Source of the DNA: Lachnospiraceae bacterium UBA2864
GTDB taxonomy: Bacteria; Bacillota; Clostridia; Lachnospirales; Lachnospiraceae
Assembly: GCA_002350525.1 (NCBI GenBank)
Contig: DEFA01000013.1
Location: 1,363 to 65,362, forward strand
Length of the DNA stretch: 64,000 bases
Direction of reading: 5' to 3'
Shown one piece after another: positions 55,186 through 63,909 of this stretch. The number at the start of each line of letters is the position of its first letter. Position 1 is the stretch's first letter. Under the pieces are notes generated by a model. It did not search any database. It was not told the DNA's origin and saw only the letters and a program-made list of their open reading frames with translations. Position numbers and translations under genes: made by a program.

Positions 55186-56283
55186 ATGAAAAAACTACTT
55201 AAGTATCTATCACCCTTTGCACCCGATCAGTCGGGAGCCTGTGGGGTATTATATGAACTCGGCGGACTTATAGTTATCTGCGATGCAGGCGGCTGCGCCG
55301 GAAATATATGCGGCTTTGACGAACCGAGATGGTTCACCAAAAGAAGTGCGGTATTCAGTGCGGGACTTCGTGATATGGATGCCATAATGGGGCGTGACGA
55401 TAAGCTTATCGCAAAGCTTGCTGATGCCCAGAAGAGCCTCAACTGCAATTTTACCGCTATTGTCGCAACGCCGGTTCCTGCTGTTATCGCAACAGACATG
55501 AAAGCTCTGAAACGTATGGCAGAGAAAAAAACCGGAGTTCCTTGTATAACCGTAAATGCGATCGGAACCAGATATTACGATGAAGGCGAGAGTGAGGCCT
55601 GGGTACAGTTGTTCCGAGAATTTGCCGGAACAAATGCTGAGGACGAAATTCCATCAGAGTCTGCAGAGGCAGATACTGTCGGTGTTATAGGAGCCACGCC
55701 TCTTGAAACAGGATATTCCTCGGCTGCACCGCTTAAGGAAGGACTCCGCCGTTATGGAGTAGAGGATTCTGTTATATACGGTGTGGGAACAGATCTTGAT
55801 GCAGTAAGAGCGGCAGGAAGTGTTAAGAAGAATCTGGTGGTAAGTGCGGCAGGAATAAGAGCGGCTGAGTATCTGAAGGAGAAGTTCGGAACACCGTATG
55901 AAGTGGGTTATCCGTTTATTCCCGAAAGCGTCAGCTCGGAAGTTAAGGCGGCTGTCGAAGCAGACTCACTCGGAAAAACTCTTATCATCGGCTCGCAGTT
56001 CGCATCAAATGAATTAAGAGATTTCATAGGAGACGGAAGCAAAGTAAACTGTGCTACCTTCTTTATGTCAGATAATAATTATGCAGCTGAGGGAGATATA
56101 AGACTCTCGGGCGAAGATGAACTCGCGGAACTGGTCGAAGAGGGAAAGTACAATACCATTATCGCAGATGATGATATTAAGCGTCTTCTGGATGCGGTGG
56201 GATATGAAGGCAGATTTATCTCCTTCCCGCATTTCGCTATATCGGGAAGACCGCTGGATGACGGAAAGACACTTTATAATTAA
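55186..56283 (+). CDS. NifK-like oxidoreductase component 1 subunit (second copy)
   Basis: This 365-residue protein aligns in register with the first K-like copy. Cys19 (SGACGVLYE) and Cys37 (DAGGCAGN) are kept, and DEPRW occurs at the same position. The third cysteine is replaced by Val (AIVATP at the place of AICASP). Cys32, Cys42 or Cys87 might compensate, or the cluster may be ligated differently, as with the Asp ligand in DPOR. It ends the H-D-K-H-D-K set, 26 bases before hypF. Confidence 0.8.
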   Translation: MKKLLKYLSPFAPDQSGACGVLYELGGLIVICDAGGCAGNICGFDEPRWFTKRSAVFSAGLRDMDAIMGRDDKLIAKLADAQKSLNCNFTAIVATPVPAVIATDMKALKRMAEKKTGVPCITVNAIGTRYYDEGESEAWVQLFREFAGTNAEDEIPSESAEADTVGVIGATPLETGYSSAAPLKEGLRRYGVEDSVIYGVGTDLDAVRAAGSVKKNLVVSAAGIRAAEYLKEKFGTPYEVGYPFIPESVSSEVKAAVEADSLGKTLIIGSQFASNELRDFIGDGSKVNCATFFMSDNNYAAEGDIRLSGEDELAELVEEGKYNTIIADDDIKRLLDAVGYEGRFISFPHFAISGRPLDDGKTLYN

Positions 56284-56309
56284 AGTGACAGAGGATATAT
56301 CAAGGGGAG

Positions 56310-58748
56310 GTGAGGACAACGCTCACATATAATATAAGAGTTTACGGAATTGTTCAGGGCGTTGGCTTCAGACCTTTCGTAAGCAGGACATGTAAGGATA
56401 ACAGAATAACGGGAACAGTTGCCAATAAGGGCTCCTATGTTGAAATATTCGCACAGGGAGACAGTGTCGGAAATCTCTTCGATGCATTAAAGCATACTCC
56501 GCCGGACAGAGCGGTAATACTTAATACCATCACTCATGAATGTGATATGCCGGCCTTTGATTCCTTTGAAATAATTGAGAGTGAGAAGGATTCCGGAGAT
56601 ATATTCGTATCACCGGATATTGCAATCTGCGAGGATTGTAAGAAGGAACTCTTCGATCCGACCAACCGAAGATATATGCATCCCTTTATCAATTGTACAA
56701 ACTGCGGACCGAGACTTACGATCCTTGACTCAATGCCTTATGACAGAGAACGTACCAGCATGAAGGAATTCGATATGTGTCCGGAATGCGAATATGAATA
56801 TACACATCCCGAGACGCGTCGATATGACGCTCAGCCCGTGTGCTGTCCGAACTGCGGCCCGAGCGTATATCTGATAGAGACGGGAATCGGAAATGAAGTA
56901 AATGGCAGCAACACAGGAAATATCACAGCTCGCGGAAGAGATGCGATAAGTGCAGCGAGAAAAGCTCTCGCGGACGGAAAGATTGTTGCGGTAAAGGGAA
57001 TCGGCGGATTTCATCTCGCATGCGATGCAAAGAATGAAAACGCCGTTGCAAGACTGAGAGAGTTGAAGCATAGGCCGATGAAGCCTTTTGCAGTTATGAT
57101 GAAGGATATGGACACAGTCCTCAGGGAGTGCAGCCTGGGGGATGAGCTGTTTGAAAAAAATCTTTCCGGAGAAAAGAAATCTGCAGAAAGCGGGCAGTCG
57201 GAAGAAGGAATTCGCGAACTTCTGACCGGATATCAGAAGCCGATAGTATTACTTGAGAAAAAATCGGAAGCCGGAAGTGATTCGGGTACGGTACTCGCAG
57301 AGTCGGTTGCACCGGATAACCCATATGTCGGAGTTATGCTTCCTTATACACCGCTTCACATGCTGCTATTTAACTATGATGATGAATATGAAGTATCGGA
57401 TTGTCTCGTTATGACAAGTGCAAATGCATCGGGAGCGCCTATCTGCAGGACCGATGAGGATGCGCTGAACGAGATAGCGGGCTTTACGGACTATATACTT
57501 TCCAACGACCGTATGATAAGGACCAGAGCAGATGATTCGGTTACTGACTTCTATAAAGGACGCCCTTATATGATAAGAAGGTCGAGAGGATTCGCACCGC
57601 TTCCTGTTATGATAAGTGACAGACAGGATGAGGTCGGTGCACTTAAAGGATGCGTCCTTGCCGTGGGAGGCGAGCTGAAGAATACATTTGCGATAGCGAA
57701 GGATTCACTCATATATCCGTCTGCATATGTGGGCGATATGGAGGATATAAGAACCGTAAATGCGCTTGAAGAATCGATCAAAAGAATGCAGTCGCTTCTG
57801 GAAGCCGAGCCGTCGCTGGTTGTATGTGACATGCATCCGAAGTATAATACTACTGCGGCAGCCGAGTCACTCGGTCTGACTGTTATGAAGATACAGCATC
57901 ATTATGCGCACATACTTTCCTGTATGGCGGAGAACGACTACCTGGATGAGGTGATAGGAGTATCCTTCGACGGAACGGGTTACGGAACCGACGGAACGAT
58001 CTGGGGAGGAGAATTTCTCAGATGTGATGTATCGGGATTTGAGAGACTCGGTTCTATCACACCGTTTATCCAGTGCGGAGGAGATCTTTCATCGAAGGAA
58101 GGCTGGAGGATTGCGGCTTCTCTGCTCGGAGATTTTGCCGGGGGTGAAAATGGCCTCGGTAAAGATGTCATATGTGACGAGCTGAAACTGTGTTCACCTA
58201 TGGAGTTCTCGCTTCTCGAAAATATGGCACGGACGGGAATAAACAGTATAACCTCTACAAGTGCGGGAAGACTGTTTGATGCTGTAAGTGCGATACTCGG
58301 AATCAGAAGAAGCTCGACCTTTGAAGGCGAAGCTTCGACTGCGCTGATGTTTGAGGCAGAGAGATATCTGAAGAAGAATATGGATAAGATAAGCTTCGGA
58401 GCGGCCGAAGGACTTGATATATCGAAGGATTTTACGAGCGGTCTTGCAAGAGATATAGCGGCGAGAGTTCTTAGCGGTGAGGATAGAGGAAGTCTGGCCT
58501 ATAGATTCCATTCGGATCTTGCAGGATATATTATAGAAAGCTGTAGGATTTACTCCGAGGAATCGGGAATCAGAACCGTAGCTCTGAGCGGAGGTGTATT
58601 TCAGAATAAGCTGCTTCTCGGTCTGGTCGATGAAGGACTGAAGAAAGAGGGATTTAAGGTTCTCAGACACAGTCTGATACCGCCGAATGACGGAGGAATC
58701 TGTGTGGGACAGGCGCTTGCCGGAATGGCAGCTATATCAGGAAGATAA
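56310..58748 (+). CDS. hypF: Carbamoyltransferase HypF ([NiFe]-hydrogenase cyanide ligand synthesis)
   Basis: The 812-residue protein has the N-terminal acylphosphatase domain (GIVQGVGFRPFV), two zinc-finger units (CEDCKKELFDP with CTNCGPR, then CPECEYEY with CCPNCGPS), a YrdC-like domain (about 205-400) and a Kae1-like domain with the QHHYAHILSCMAEN motif. HypF makes the carbamoyl group that HypE turns into cyanide. The GTG at 56310 sits inside the GGGGAGG site and there is no ATG nearby, so the exact start is uncertain. It directly follows the nitrogenase-like genes. Confidence 0.95.
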   Translation: MRTTLTYNIRVYGIVQGVGFRPFVSRTCKDNRITGTVANKGSYVEIFAQGDSVGNLFDALKHTPPDRAVILNTITHECDMPAFDSFEIIESEKDSGDIFVSPDIAICEDCKKELFDPTNRRYMHPFINCTNCGPRLTILDSMPYDRERTSMKEFDMCPECEYEYTHPETRRYDAQPVCCPNCGPSVYLIETGIGNEVNGSNTGNITARGRDAISAARKALADGKIVAVKGIGGFHLACDAKNENAVARLRELKHRPMKPFAVMMKDMDTVLRECSLGDELFEKNLSGEKKSAESGQSEEGIRELLTGYQKPIVLLEKKSEAGSDSGTVLAESVAPDNPYVGVMLPYTPLHMLLFNYDDEYEVSDCLVMTSANASGAPICRTDEDALNEIAGFTDYILSNDRMIRTRADDSVTDFYKGRPYMIRRSRGFAPLPVMISDRQDEVGALKGCVLAVGGELKNTFAIAKDSLIYPSAYVGDMEDIRTVNALEESIKRMQSLLEAEPSLVVCDMHPKYNTTAAAESLGLTVMKIQHHYAHILSCMAENDYLDEVIGVSFDGTGYGTDGTIWGGEFLRCDVSGFERLGSITPFIQCGGDLSSKEGWRIAASLLGDFAGGENGLGKDVICDELKLCSPMEFSLLENMARTGINSITSTSAGRLFDAVSAILGIRRSSTFEGEASTALMFEAERYLKKNMDKISFGAAEGLDISKDFTSGLARDIAARVLSGEDRGSLAYRFHSDLAGYIIESCRIYSEESGIRTVALSGGVFQNKLLLGLVDEGLKKEGFKVLRHSLIPPNDGGICVGQALAGMAAISGR

Positions 58749-58811
58749 CGAGCCGGACATTTCCGGATAATAAAGTAGAATAATATAAGTATAGATACGG
58801 AGGAAACAAAA

Positions 58812-59024
58812 ATGTGTGTAGGACTTGCGGCTAAGGTGGTAAGTGTTAAGGATGGTACGGCAGTGATCGATGCCAGCGGGGCAAAGAGAGATGTCAGTGC
58901 CGAGCTCCTCGAAGATCTTGAACCGGGCGATTATGTCATGGTCCATGCAGGTGTTGCGATTGCGAAGATCACAAGCGACGATGCTGAAGAAACATCAACT
59001 ATCATGAATAAACACGCGAGATAA
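58812..59024 (+). CDS. hypC: HypC-type Fe(CN)2CO chaperone
   Basis: The 70-residue protein begins MCVGLAAKVV; Cys2 is the residue that carries the iron centre in HypC/HybG. The small OB-like fold is completed by a DYVMVHAGVAIAKI strand. The ribosome site is CGGAGG. HypC with HypD holds Fe while CN and CO are added. It lies 63 bases after hypF and 43 bases before hypD. Confidence 0.93.
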   Translation: MCVGLAAKVVSVKDGTAVIDASGAKRDVSAELLEDLEPGDYVMVHAGVAIAKITSDDAEETSTIMNKHAR

Positions 59025-59067
59025 GTGCGTGAATAAAGATAAGTGTGTGAATAAGAGAGGAACAGTA

Positions 59068-60126
59068 ATGAGTGAGATAATAGATAATGCCAGAGAGATA
59101 ATCTCCGGATATAAGGGGAAGAAGCTTCGTATCATGGAGGTCTGCGGAACTCATACTCATGAGATCTTCAGACTCGGAATCAGGAGCCTCCTGCCGCCGG
59201 ATATAGATCTTATATCGGGACCGGGATGTCCTGTCTGCGTAACACCCGTAGGCTTTATAGATGAGGCGATATACCTTGCACTTGAGAAGAACTGTACCAT
59301 ATGCACCTTCGGAGACCTCATCAAGGTTCCGGGAACAAAGCAGAATCTTGCGGGAGCAAGAGCGGACGGAGCCGATGTTCGTCCTGTATATTCACCTGAC
59401 GATGCGGTCGAGTTGGCAAAGGAGAATCCGGAGCTTCAGGTGGTATTCCTTGCGGTAGGTTTTGAGACCACAACTCCTTCAGCATGTCTTGCCGTGAAGA
59501 AGGCAGAGCGTCTTGGACTTAAGAATTTCTCGATCCTTACAGCCAACAAAACTATGCCGAATGCATACCAGAAGCTTAAGGGAAGTGCTGACGCCTTCCT
59601 CTATCCGGGACACGTAAATGCCATTACCGGCAACGCAACCTGTGAGAAGTTGAAGGAAGAGGGAGTATCCGGTGTTGTAGCGGGATTTACCGCAAATGAG
59701 CTTATGACGGCCCTTGCAGTAACAATAGATAATCTTGAGAAGGGTGAGCCTTTCTTCGAGAATTGCTATCCGAGAGTCGTTAAGCCGGAAGGTAATCCTG
59801 CGGCACAGAAGATTATGAATGAGGTTATGGAACTCTGCGATACAGAGTGGAGAGGCCTCGGTGTAATAGAAATGTCAGGCATGAAGCTCCGCGCGGAATA
59901 TGCGGACTTCGATGCAAGAATAAAGCACAGCATTCCGGAGATTAAGGGTAAGCCGAATCCGGCATGCCGCTGCGGAGAGGTTCTCCAGGGTATGTGCAAG
60001 CCGTCAGACTGTCCGATGTTCGGCAAAGTCTGTACACCGCTTCATGCAGTGGGTGCATGCATGGTATCCGACGAGGGAGCCTGTGCGGCTTATTATACAT
60101 ACGGTCAGTCCGTAGGATTAAAGTAA
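59068..60126 (+). CDS. hypD: HypD (Fe(CN)2CO scaffold, [4Fe-4S] protein)
   Basis: The ATG at 59068 follows AGAGGAAC and gives 352 residues; an in-frame ATG at 59029 is a poorer choice. The active-site motifs CGTHTH and SGPGCPVCVTP, and the redox/FeS cysteines in CTICTFGD and the C-terminal CRCGEVLQGMCKPSDCPMFG with KVC, are all present. HypD provides the site on which CN and CO are attached to iron. Confidence 0.95.
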   Translation: MSEIIDNAREIISGYKGKKLRIMEVCGTHTHEIFRLGIRSLLPPDIDLISGPGCPVCVTPVGFIDEAIYLALEKNCTICTFGDLIKVPGTKQNLAGARADGADVRPVYSPDDAVELAKENPELQVVFLAVGFETTTPSACLAVKKAERLGLKNFSILTANKTMPNAYQKLKGSADAFLYPGHVNAITGNATCEKLKEEGVSGVVAGFTANELMTALAVTIDNLEKGEPFFENCYPRVVKPEGNPAAQKIMNEVMELCDTEWRGLGVIEMSGMKLRAEYADFDARIKHSIPEIKGKPNPACRCGEVLQGMCKPSDCPMFGKVCTPLHAVGACMVSDEGACAAYYTYGQSVGLK

Positions 60127-60162
60127 GCAGAGCATTTAAAAATCATAAAGAAGGAAAAACAG

Positions 60163-61167
60163 ATGGAAGATAAGATTACACTTGCACACGGCTCCGGAGG
60201 AGTCCAGACAAATGAACTGATAGGAAGTATATTTAAGAAGCATTTTGCAAATCCGTATCTTACGGCAGATGATGCGGCTGTTCTCGATATGACACCGGGA
60301 AAGATAGCTATGTCAACAGACGGATTTATAGTATCACCTTACGAGTTCCCGGGCGGAAATATCGGAAAGCTTTCCATATGCGGAACCGTAAATGATGTGG
60401 CCTGCATGGGCGCAAAGCCGGAATATCTCACCTGCTCTTTCGTTATAGAAGAGGGCTTCCCGGTTGATAAACTGGAGGAGATAGCCGCTGCTATGGGGAA
60501 GACCGCAAGAGAAGCAGGAGTGAATCTCGTTGCAGGAGATACCAAGGTAGCAGGTAAGGGCCAGGTGGATAAGATATTCATCACAACAACCGGAATCGGA
60601 CATATCATAGAAGGAGCGGCTACATCGGGTGCTTTTGCGAAGCCGGGAGACAAGATAATCGTAACCGGAGATATAGGACGCCACGGATGTACTATTCTTC
60701 TTGCGAGAAATGATTTTAAAATCGATGCGGATATAACAAGTGACTGCGCACCTCTCGCTAAGAATGTGGAGGCGGTACTTGAAGCAACCAAGGACGTACA
60801 TGTTATCAGAGATGCCACAAGAGGAGGCGTAGGTACGGTTCTTTATGAGATTGCTGCGGAAAGTAATGTTGGAATCTCTCTTGATTCCGAGAAAATCCCG
60901 GTTCAGGACGGTGTAAGGGGAGTCTGCTCTATGCTCGGACTTGAGCCTCTGTATCTTGCCTGCGAAGGAAGACTCGTGATCTTTGCTCCGGCATCCGAAG
61001 CGGATAAGATCCTCGATGCGCTTCATGCATGTCCGAATTCAGAGGGAGCAGCCGTTATCGGTGAAGTAACTGAAGAAAATCAGGGAAAGGTTATTCTTAA
61101 TACAGCGGTAGGTGCGAAGACATTTCTCGCTCGTCCGAGTGGAGAGCTTCTGCCGAGAATCTGTTAA
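60163..61167 (+). CDS. hypE: HypE (carbamoyl phosphate-derived cyanide synthase)
   Basis: The 334-residue PurM-like protein has GSGGVQTNELI, DDAAVLD, AGDTKVAG and the C-terminal PRIC tail, whose Cys carries the thiocarbamate/thiocyanate. It is the last gene of the hyp set. HypA and HypB, which insert nickel, are not in the window. A convergent regulator gene follows at 61201. Confidence 0.95.
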   Translation: MEDKITLAHGSGGVQTNELIGSIFKKHFANPYLTADDAAVLDMTPGKIAMSTDGFIVSPYEFPGGNIGKLSICGTVNDVACMGAKPEYLTCSFVIEEGFPVDKLEEIAAAMGKTAREAGVNLVAGDTKVAGKGQVDKIFITTTGIGHIIEGAATSGAFAKPGDKIIVTGDIGRHGCTILLARNDFKIDADITSDCAPLAKNVEAVLEATKDVHVIRDATRGGVGTVLYEIAAESNVGISLDSEKIPVQDGVRGVCSMLGLEPLYLACEGRLVIFAPASEADKILDALHACPNSEGAAVIGEVTEENQGKVILNTAVGAKTFLARPSGELLPRIC

Positions 61168-61200
61168 TTATATATCACGGGAGTTCCGGTGGTAGGATTG

Positions 61201-61473
61201 TCACTCGGAACTGCTTCCGTCTATATGACCGCTGATAAGATCTTTGGGATCGATGTTAAGTGCGTCGGAAATGTTATACAGAATTTCAAGTGAAAAAGAC
61301 TGAACAAGATTCGGAGCTTCGATAGAACTTAAAAAGGAACGGCTTATGCCGGCTTTTTCAGCAAGCTCTTCCTGGGTGAGACCTTTCATTCGCCTGAGAA
61401 GACCTATATTGAGACCGAGCTTTAAAAGTCGGTCACGATTGTCGAATGAATCTGTGTTCTTCATGTGAAACAT
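61201..61473 (-). CDS. Small XRE-family HTH regulator
   Basis: The 90-residue protein is almost entirely a helix-turn-helix domain (GLLRRMKGLTQEELAEKAGI, then SRSFLSSIEAPN) with an acidic tail. It starts with ATG after a weak site and is divergent from the metallo-beta-lactamase-like lipoprotein gene. It may regulate that gene or itself. Confidence 0.85.
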   Translation of the reverse strand: MFHMKNTDSFDNRDRLLKLGLNIGLLRRMKGLTQEELAEKAGISRSFLSSIEAPNLVQSFSLEILYNISDALNIDPKDLISGHIDGSSSE

Positions 61474-61654
61474 TCCTTACAAATCAAAACTACACTACCA
61501 CTTAATTATAAGGTTGCTTCGCATCAATATCAGCACGGTATATTGTGCAAATGTCCGATATATAAAGCAAATGACCGGAATATTAGACAAGAAAACAATA
61601 TCATAAAATGATATATTATAAAAGTGTATTATAGGGAGTTAAAAGGAGCAGCTG

Positions 61655-62551
61655 ATGGGGAAGAGATGTAAGACTGTTTTGTTATTATCGGTTATGATAT
61701 TCTGTATGGTTTCCTGTGGTAAAAAGGAAGAGGAAGTAACAAAGACAGCTGCCGGAACGGCTGAGGAGCAGACGTCTGATATAGAAGAATTATCTGTGAC
61801 CGAAGCGGAAGTAACAGAAGAAGAGGCAGAAGAAGTAACCGAAAAAGTAACAGAAGAAGCAACTGAGACGGATAAGACCGAAGCAGATAAGACCGGGGAA
61901 GATAGTGATGAAAATACGGAAGGAGAGGAAATTATGGGGGCAGCAAAGATTTATTATCAGGGACATGCAAGTATGAGGATTACTACGGCAGAAGGAAAGA
62001 CAATCTATGTCGATCCTTTCATGGGAGACGGATATGATGTTCCTGCGGACCTTATACTCGAAACACACGATCATTATGATCATACACAGGTAAGTCTTAT
62101 AGAGTCAAAGAATCCGGATTGTACAACCATAACATGGAAGGAAGCTCTTGAGGGCGGAGAGCACAGAAACTTTGATCTTGGATATGTTAAGGTTGAAGCG
62201 GTTGAAGCAGGTTATAACAAGAACCATGACGTTAAAAGCTGTGTAGGATATATACTTACATTTTCAAACGGAGCGACCCTTTATCTTTCGGGAGATACAT
62301 CAACAACTCCTCAGATGAAGGAACTGAGAGACAGAAATCTCGATTATGCGTTTTTCTGCTGTGACGGTGTTTACAACATGGATATGAAAGAGGCGATTGA
62401 ATGTGCGAAGACAGTAAATGCAAAGCACAGCATACCTTATCATATGGTACCGTCTCAGAATTCCAACGGCTTCGACAGGGCTGTGGCCGAAACGTTTGAT
62501 GTACCTGATCGCATAATAATCGCACCGGGTGAAGAACTCGTTCTTGAATAA
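61655..62551 (+). CDS. Metallo-beta-lactamase-fold lipoprotein
   Basis: The 298-residue protein has a lipobox-type signal (FCMVSC), a ~70-residue Glu/Thr/Val-rich spacer, and then a UlaG-like MBL domain that starts at YYQGHASMRI. The metal motif is LETHDHYDHTQ (HxHxDH), with a later YLSGDTSTT (Asp) and PYHM (His). The family usually lacks a lipoprotein anchor, so surface display of this hydrolase fold is unusual. An internal ATG at 61934 could give a soluble form, but the upstream signal peptide argues for the full-length start. Confidence 0.8.
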   Translation: MGKRCKTVLLLSVMIFCMVSCGKKEEEVTKTAAGTAEEQTSDIEELSVTEAEVTEEEAEEVTEKVTEEATETDKTEADKTGEDSDENTEGEEIMGAAKIYYQGHASMRITTAEGKTIYVDPFMGDGYDVPADLILETHDHYDHTQVSLIESKNPDCTTITWKEALEGGEHRNFDLGYVKVEAVEAGYNKNHDVKSCVGYILTFSNGATLYLSGDTSTTPQMKELRDRNLDYAFFCCDGVYNMDMKEAIECAKTVNAKHSIPYHMVPSQNSNGFDRAVAETFDVPDRIIIAPGEELVLE

Positions 62552-62590
62552 AGGATATATAATAAAAGAATAATAAGAGAATAATAAAAG

Positions 62591-62631
62591 ACCCGAAGCA
62601 TTCACAGAGTGAAGATATGAATGCTTCGGGT
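62591..62631. terminator. Bidirectional terminator
   Basis: ACCCGAAGCATTC (62591-62603) pairs perfectly with GAATGCTTCGGGT (62619-62631), with T-rich sequence on one side and A-rich sequence on the other. It lies between two convergent genes. Confidence 0.88.
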
Positions 62632-62635
62632 TATT

Positions 62636-63619
62636 TTATACTACATGTTTGATCCAGGCTTCAGCCATTGCAGGCCAGAATCCGGTATCTTCAGCCAGAG
62701 TTTTGTCTATCACAAAATCTTCCGGCGGACCCGGTGGAGTTACCTCAGGGAACTGAGCTTCGAGTTCCGCACGTCTTTCGTCTGATACGTCGACTCCTTC
62801 TCCGGCCTTAACGGCTGCCACAGCCTTGAAGGTCTGCTCCATTGTGTACATTCCGCCCGACCAGCCCTTGAAGAACTCGTCATTTGCCACGGTAAGACCA
62901 TGGAATCCGCGCGGGAAAACATAATGAGCAAAAGGTATCTTCTTTTTTCTGAGAGCTTCCGCCATGAGATAGCTGTTCTCTACAGGAACAAGGTCGTCTT
63001 CCTCCGTCTGCCATATAAAGCATGGAGGGGTCGAATCCTTGATCTGCTTTTCGATTGAATAATATTCCAGTTCCTCCTCTGAAGGATTTTTTCCCAAAAG
63101 TGCCTGGATAGAGTAAATGTGCGTATATTCACCTGAAGTTATTACAGGATACGAAAGTATCGCACCGTCGGGTCTGTTGGATATATCCTTATAGGCCGGA
63201 TTCGGATCTTCAATATCTTCGAAATGCACGGCAAGGCTTCCGCATACGTGTGCACCGGCGGAAAATCCGCAGATCACGAACTTCTTTCCGGATATATTAT
63301 ATTCTCCGGCTCTTTTTCTGATAAATCGCACGGCTCTGGAGATATCCTTAAGCGGCTGATCCTTAAGAGGAACAGACATTGTGATATCCGTCGTATAAGT
63401 AAGCACAAAGGTGTTCATACCTCTGTTAAAAAACTCTTCCGCAACGATCTCACCTTCGTGAGGGGTACAGACGCAGTATCCGCCGCCGGGTATTACAAGC
63501 ATGCAGTCACGATCTTCAGAGTCGTCGTGAAGGTAAGCATGGATATTCGGAACGAATCCGTAAGCGGCCGGGTAGCTGTATTCGCCGTTCTCCCATATGG
63601 TTTCGATAATATTCTTCAT
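62636..63619 (-). CDS. Alpha/beta hydrolase (esterase-like)
   Basis: The 327-residue protein has the oxyanion-hole motif LVIPGGGYCV near residue 45, the nucleophile elbow GFSAGAH near 119, a catalytic Asp in TEEDDLVP near 208 and the His in GFHGLTV near 244. It resembles the BD-FAE/acetyl-esterase group (carbohydrate esterase-like). No signal peptide is seen, so it should act in the cytoplasm. The substrate is unknown. Confidence 0.88.
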   Translation of the reverse strand: MKNIIETIWENGEYSYPAAYGFVPNIHAYLHDDSEDRDCMLVIPGGGYCVCTPHEGEIVAEEFFNRGMNTFVLTYTTDITMSVPLKDQPLKDISRAVRFIRKRAGEYNISGKKFVICGFSAGAHVCGSLAVHFEDIEDPNPAYKDISNRPDGAILSYPVITSGEYTHIYSIQALLGKNPSEEELEYYSIEKQIKDSTPPCFIWQTEEDDLVPVENSYLMAEALRKKKIPFAHYVFPRGFHGLTVANDEFFKGWSGGMYTMEQTFKAVAAVKAGEGVDVSDERRAELEAQFPEVTPPGPPEDFVIDKTLAEDTGFWPAMAEAWIKHVV

Positions 63620-63642
63620 CGTAATGTATCCTTAATTGAGTG

Positions 63643-63891
63643 TTATTTTATCAGCTTTCTTCCTATTGCAATGATTATACATGCACCTGCAATGGATGTG
63701 ATCATAGTTCCGATTATATTAGTGGATTTGAAACCTATAAGTCCGAATACCAGACTTCCCACAAAACCACCTACGATTCCGAGGATGATATTCTTTATAG
63801 TTCCTCCGGAGCTTTTCATGATGGCTCCTGCAATCGCACCCGAAATTCCACCGATAACAATGCCGATAGCAATTTTTAAAATAAAAAACAT
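63643..63891 (-). CDS. GlsB/YeaQ/YmgE-family membrane protein
   Basis: The 82-residue Gly/Ile-rich protein has three hydrophobic helices with small-residue motifs (GISGAIAGAIMKSSGGTI, then GIVGGFVGSLVFGLIG). This is the transglycosylase-associated/GlsB family, linked to stress in Gram-positive bacteria. It is near-adjacent to the esterase gene and the AraC-type gene on the same strand. Confidence 0.88.
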   Translation of the reverse strand: MFFILKIAIGIVIGGISGAIAGAIMKSSGGTIKNIILGIVGGFVGSLVFGLIGFKSTNIIGTMITSIAGACIIIAIGRKLIK

Positions 63892-63909
63892 TTTAATGAC
63901 CTCCTGATT

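Noticed and set aside
49762..56283. True nitrogen-fixing nitrogenase
   Set aside because: No nifB, nifE or nifN, subunits too short, and incomplete P-cluster and FeMo-cofactor ligand sets. The genes are nitrogenase-like only.
49762..56283. Chlorophyllide reductase or CfbCD (coenzyme F430)
   Set aside because: There are two distinct D and K subunits for each reductase, whereas CfbD is a homodimer. No tetrapyrrole or methanogenesis genes are nearby.
63224..63907. 227-residue plus-strand ORF opposite the esterase and GlsB genes
   Set aside because: It spans two well-supported minus-strand genes and their gap; it is not coding.
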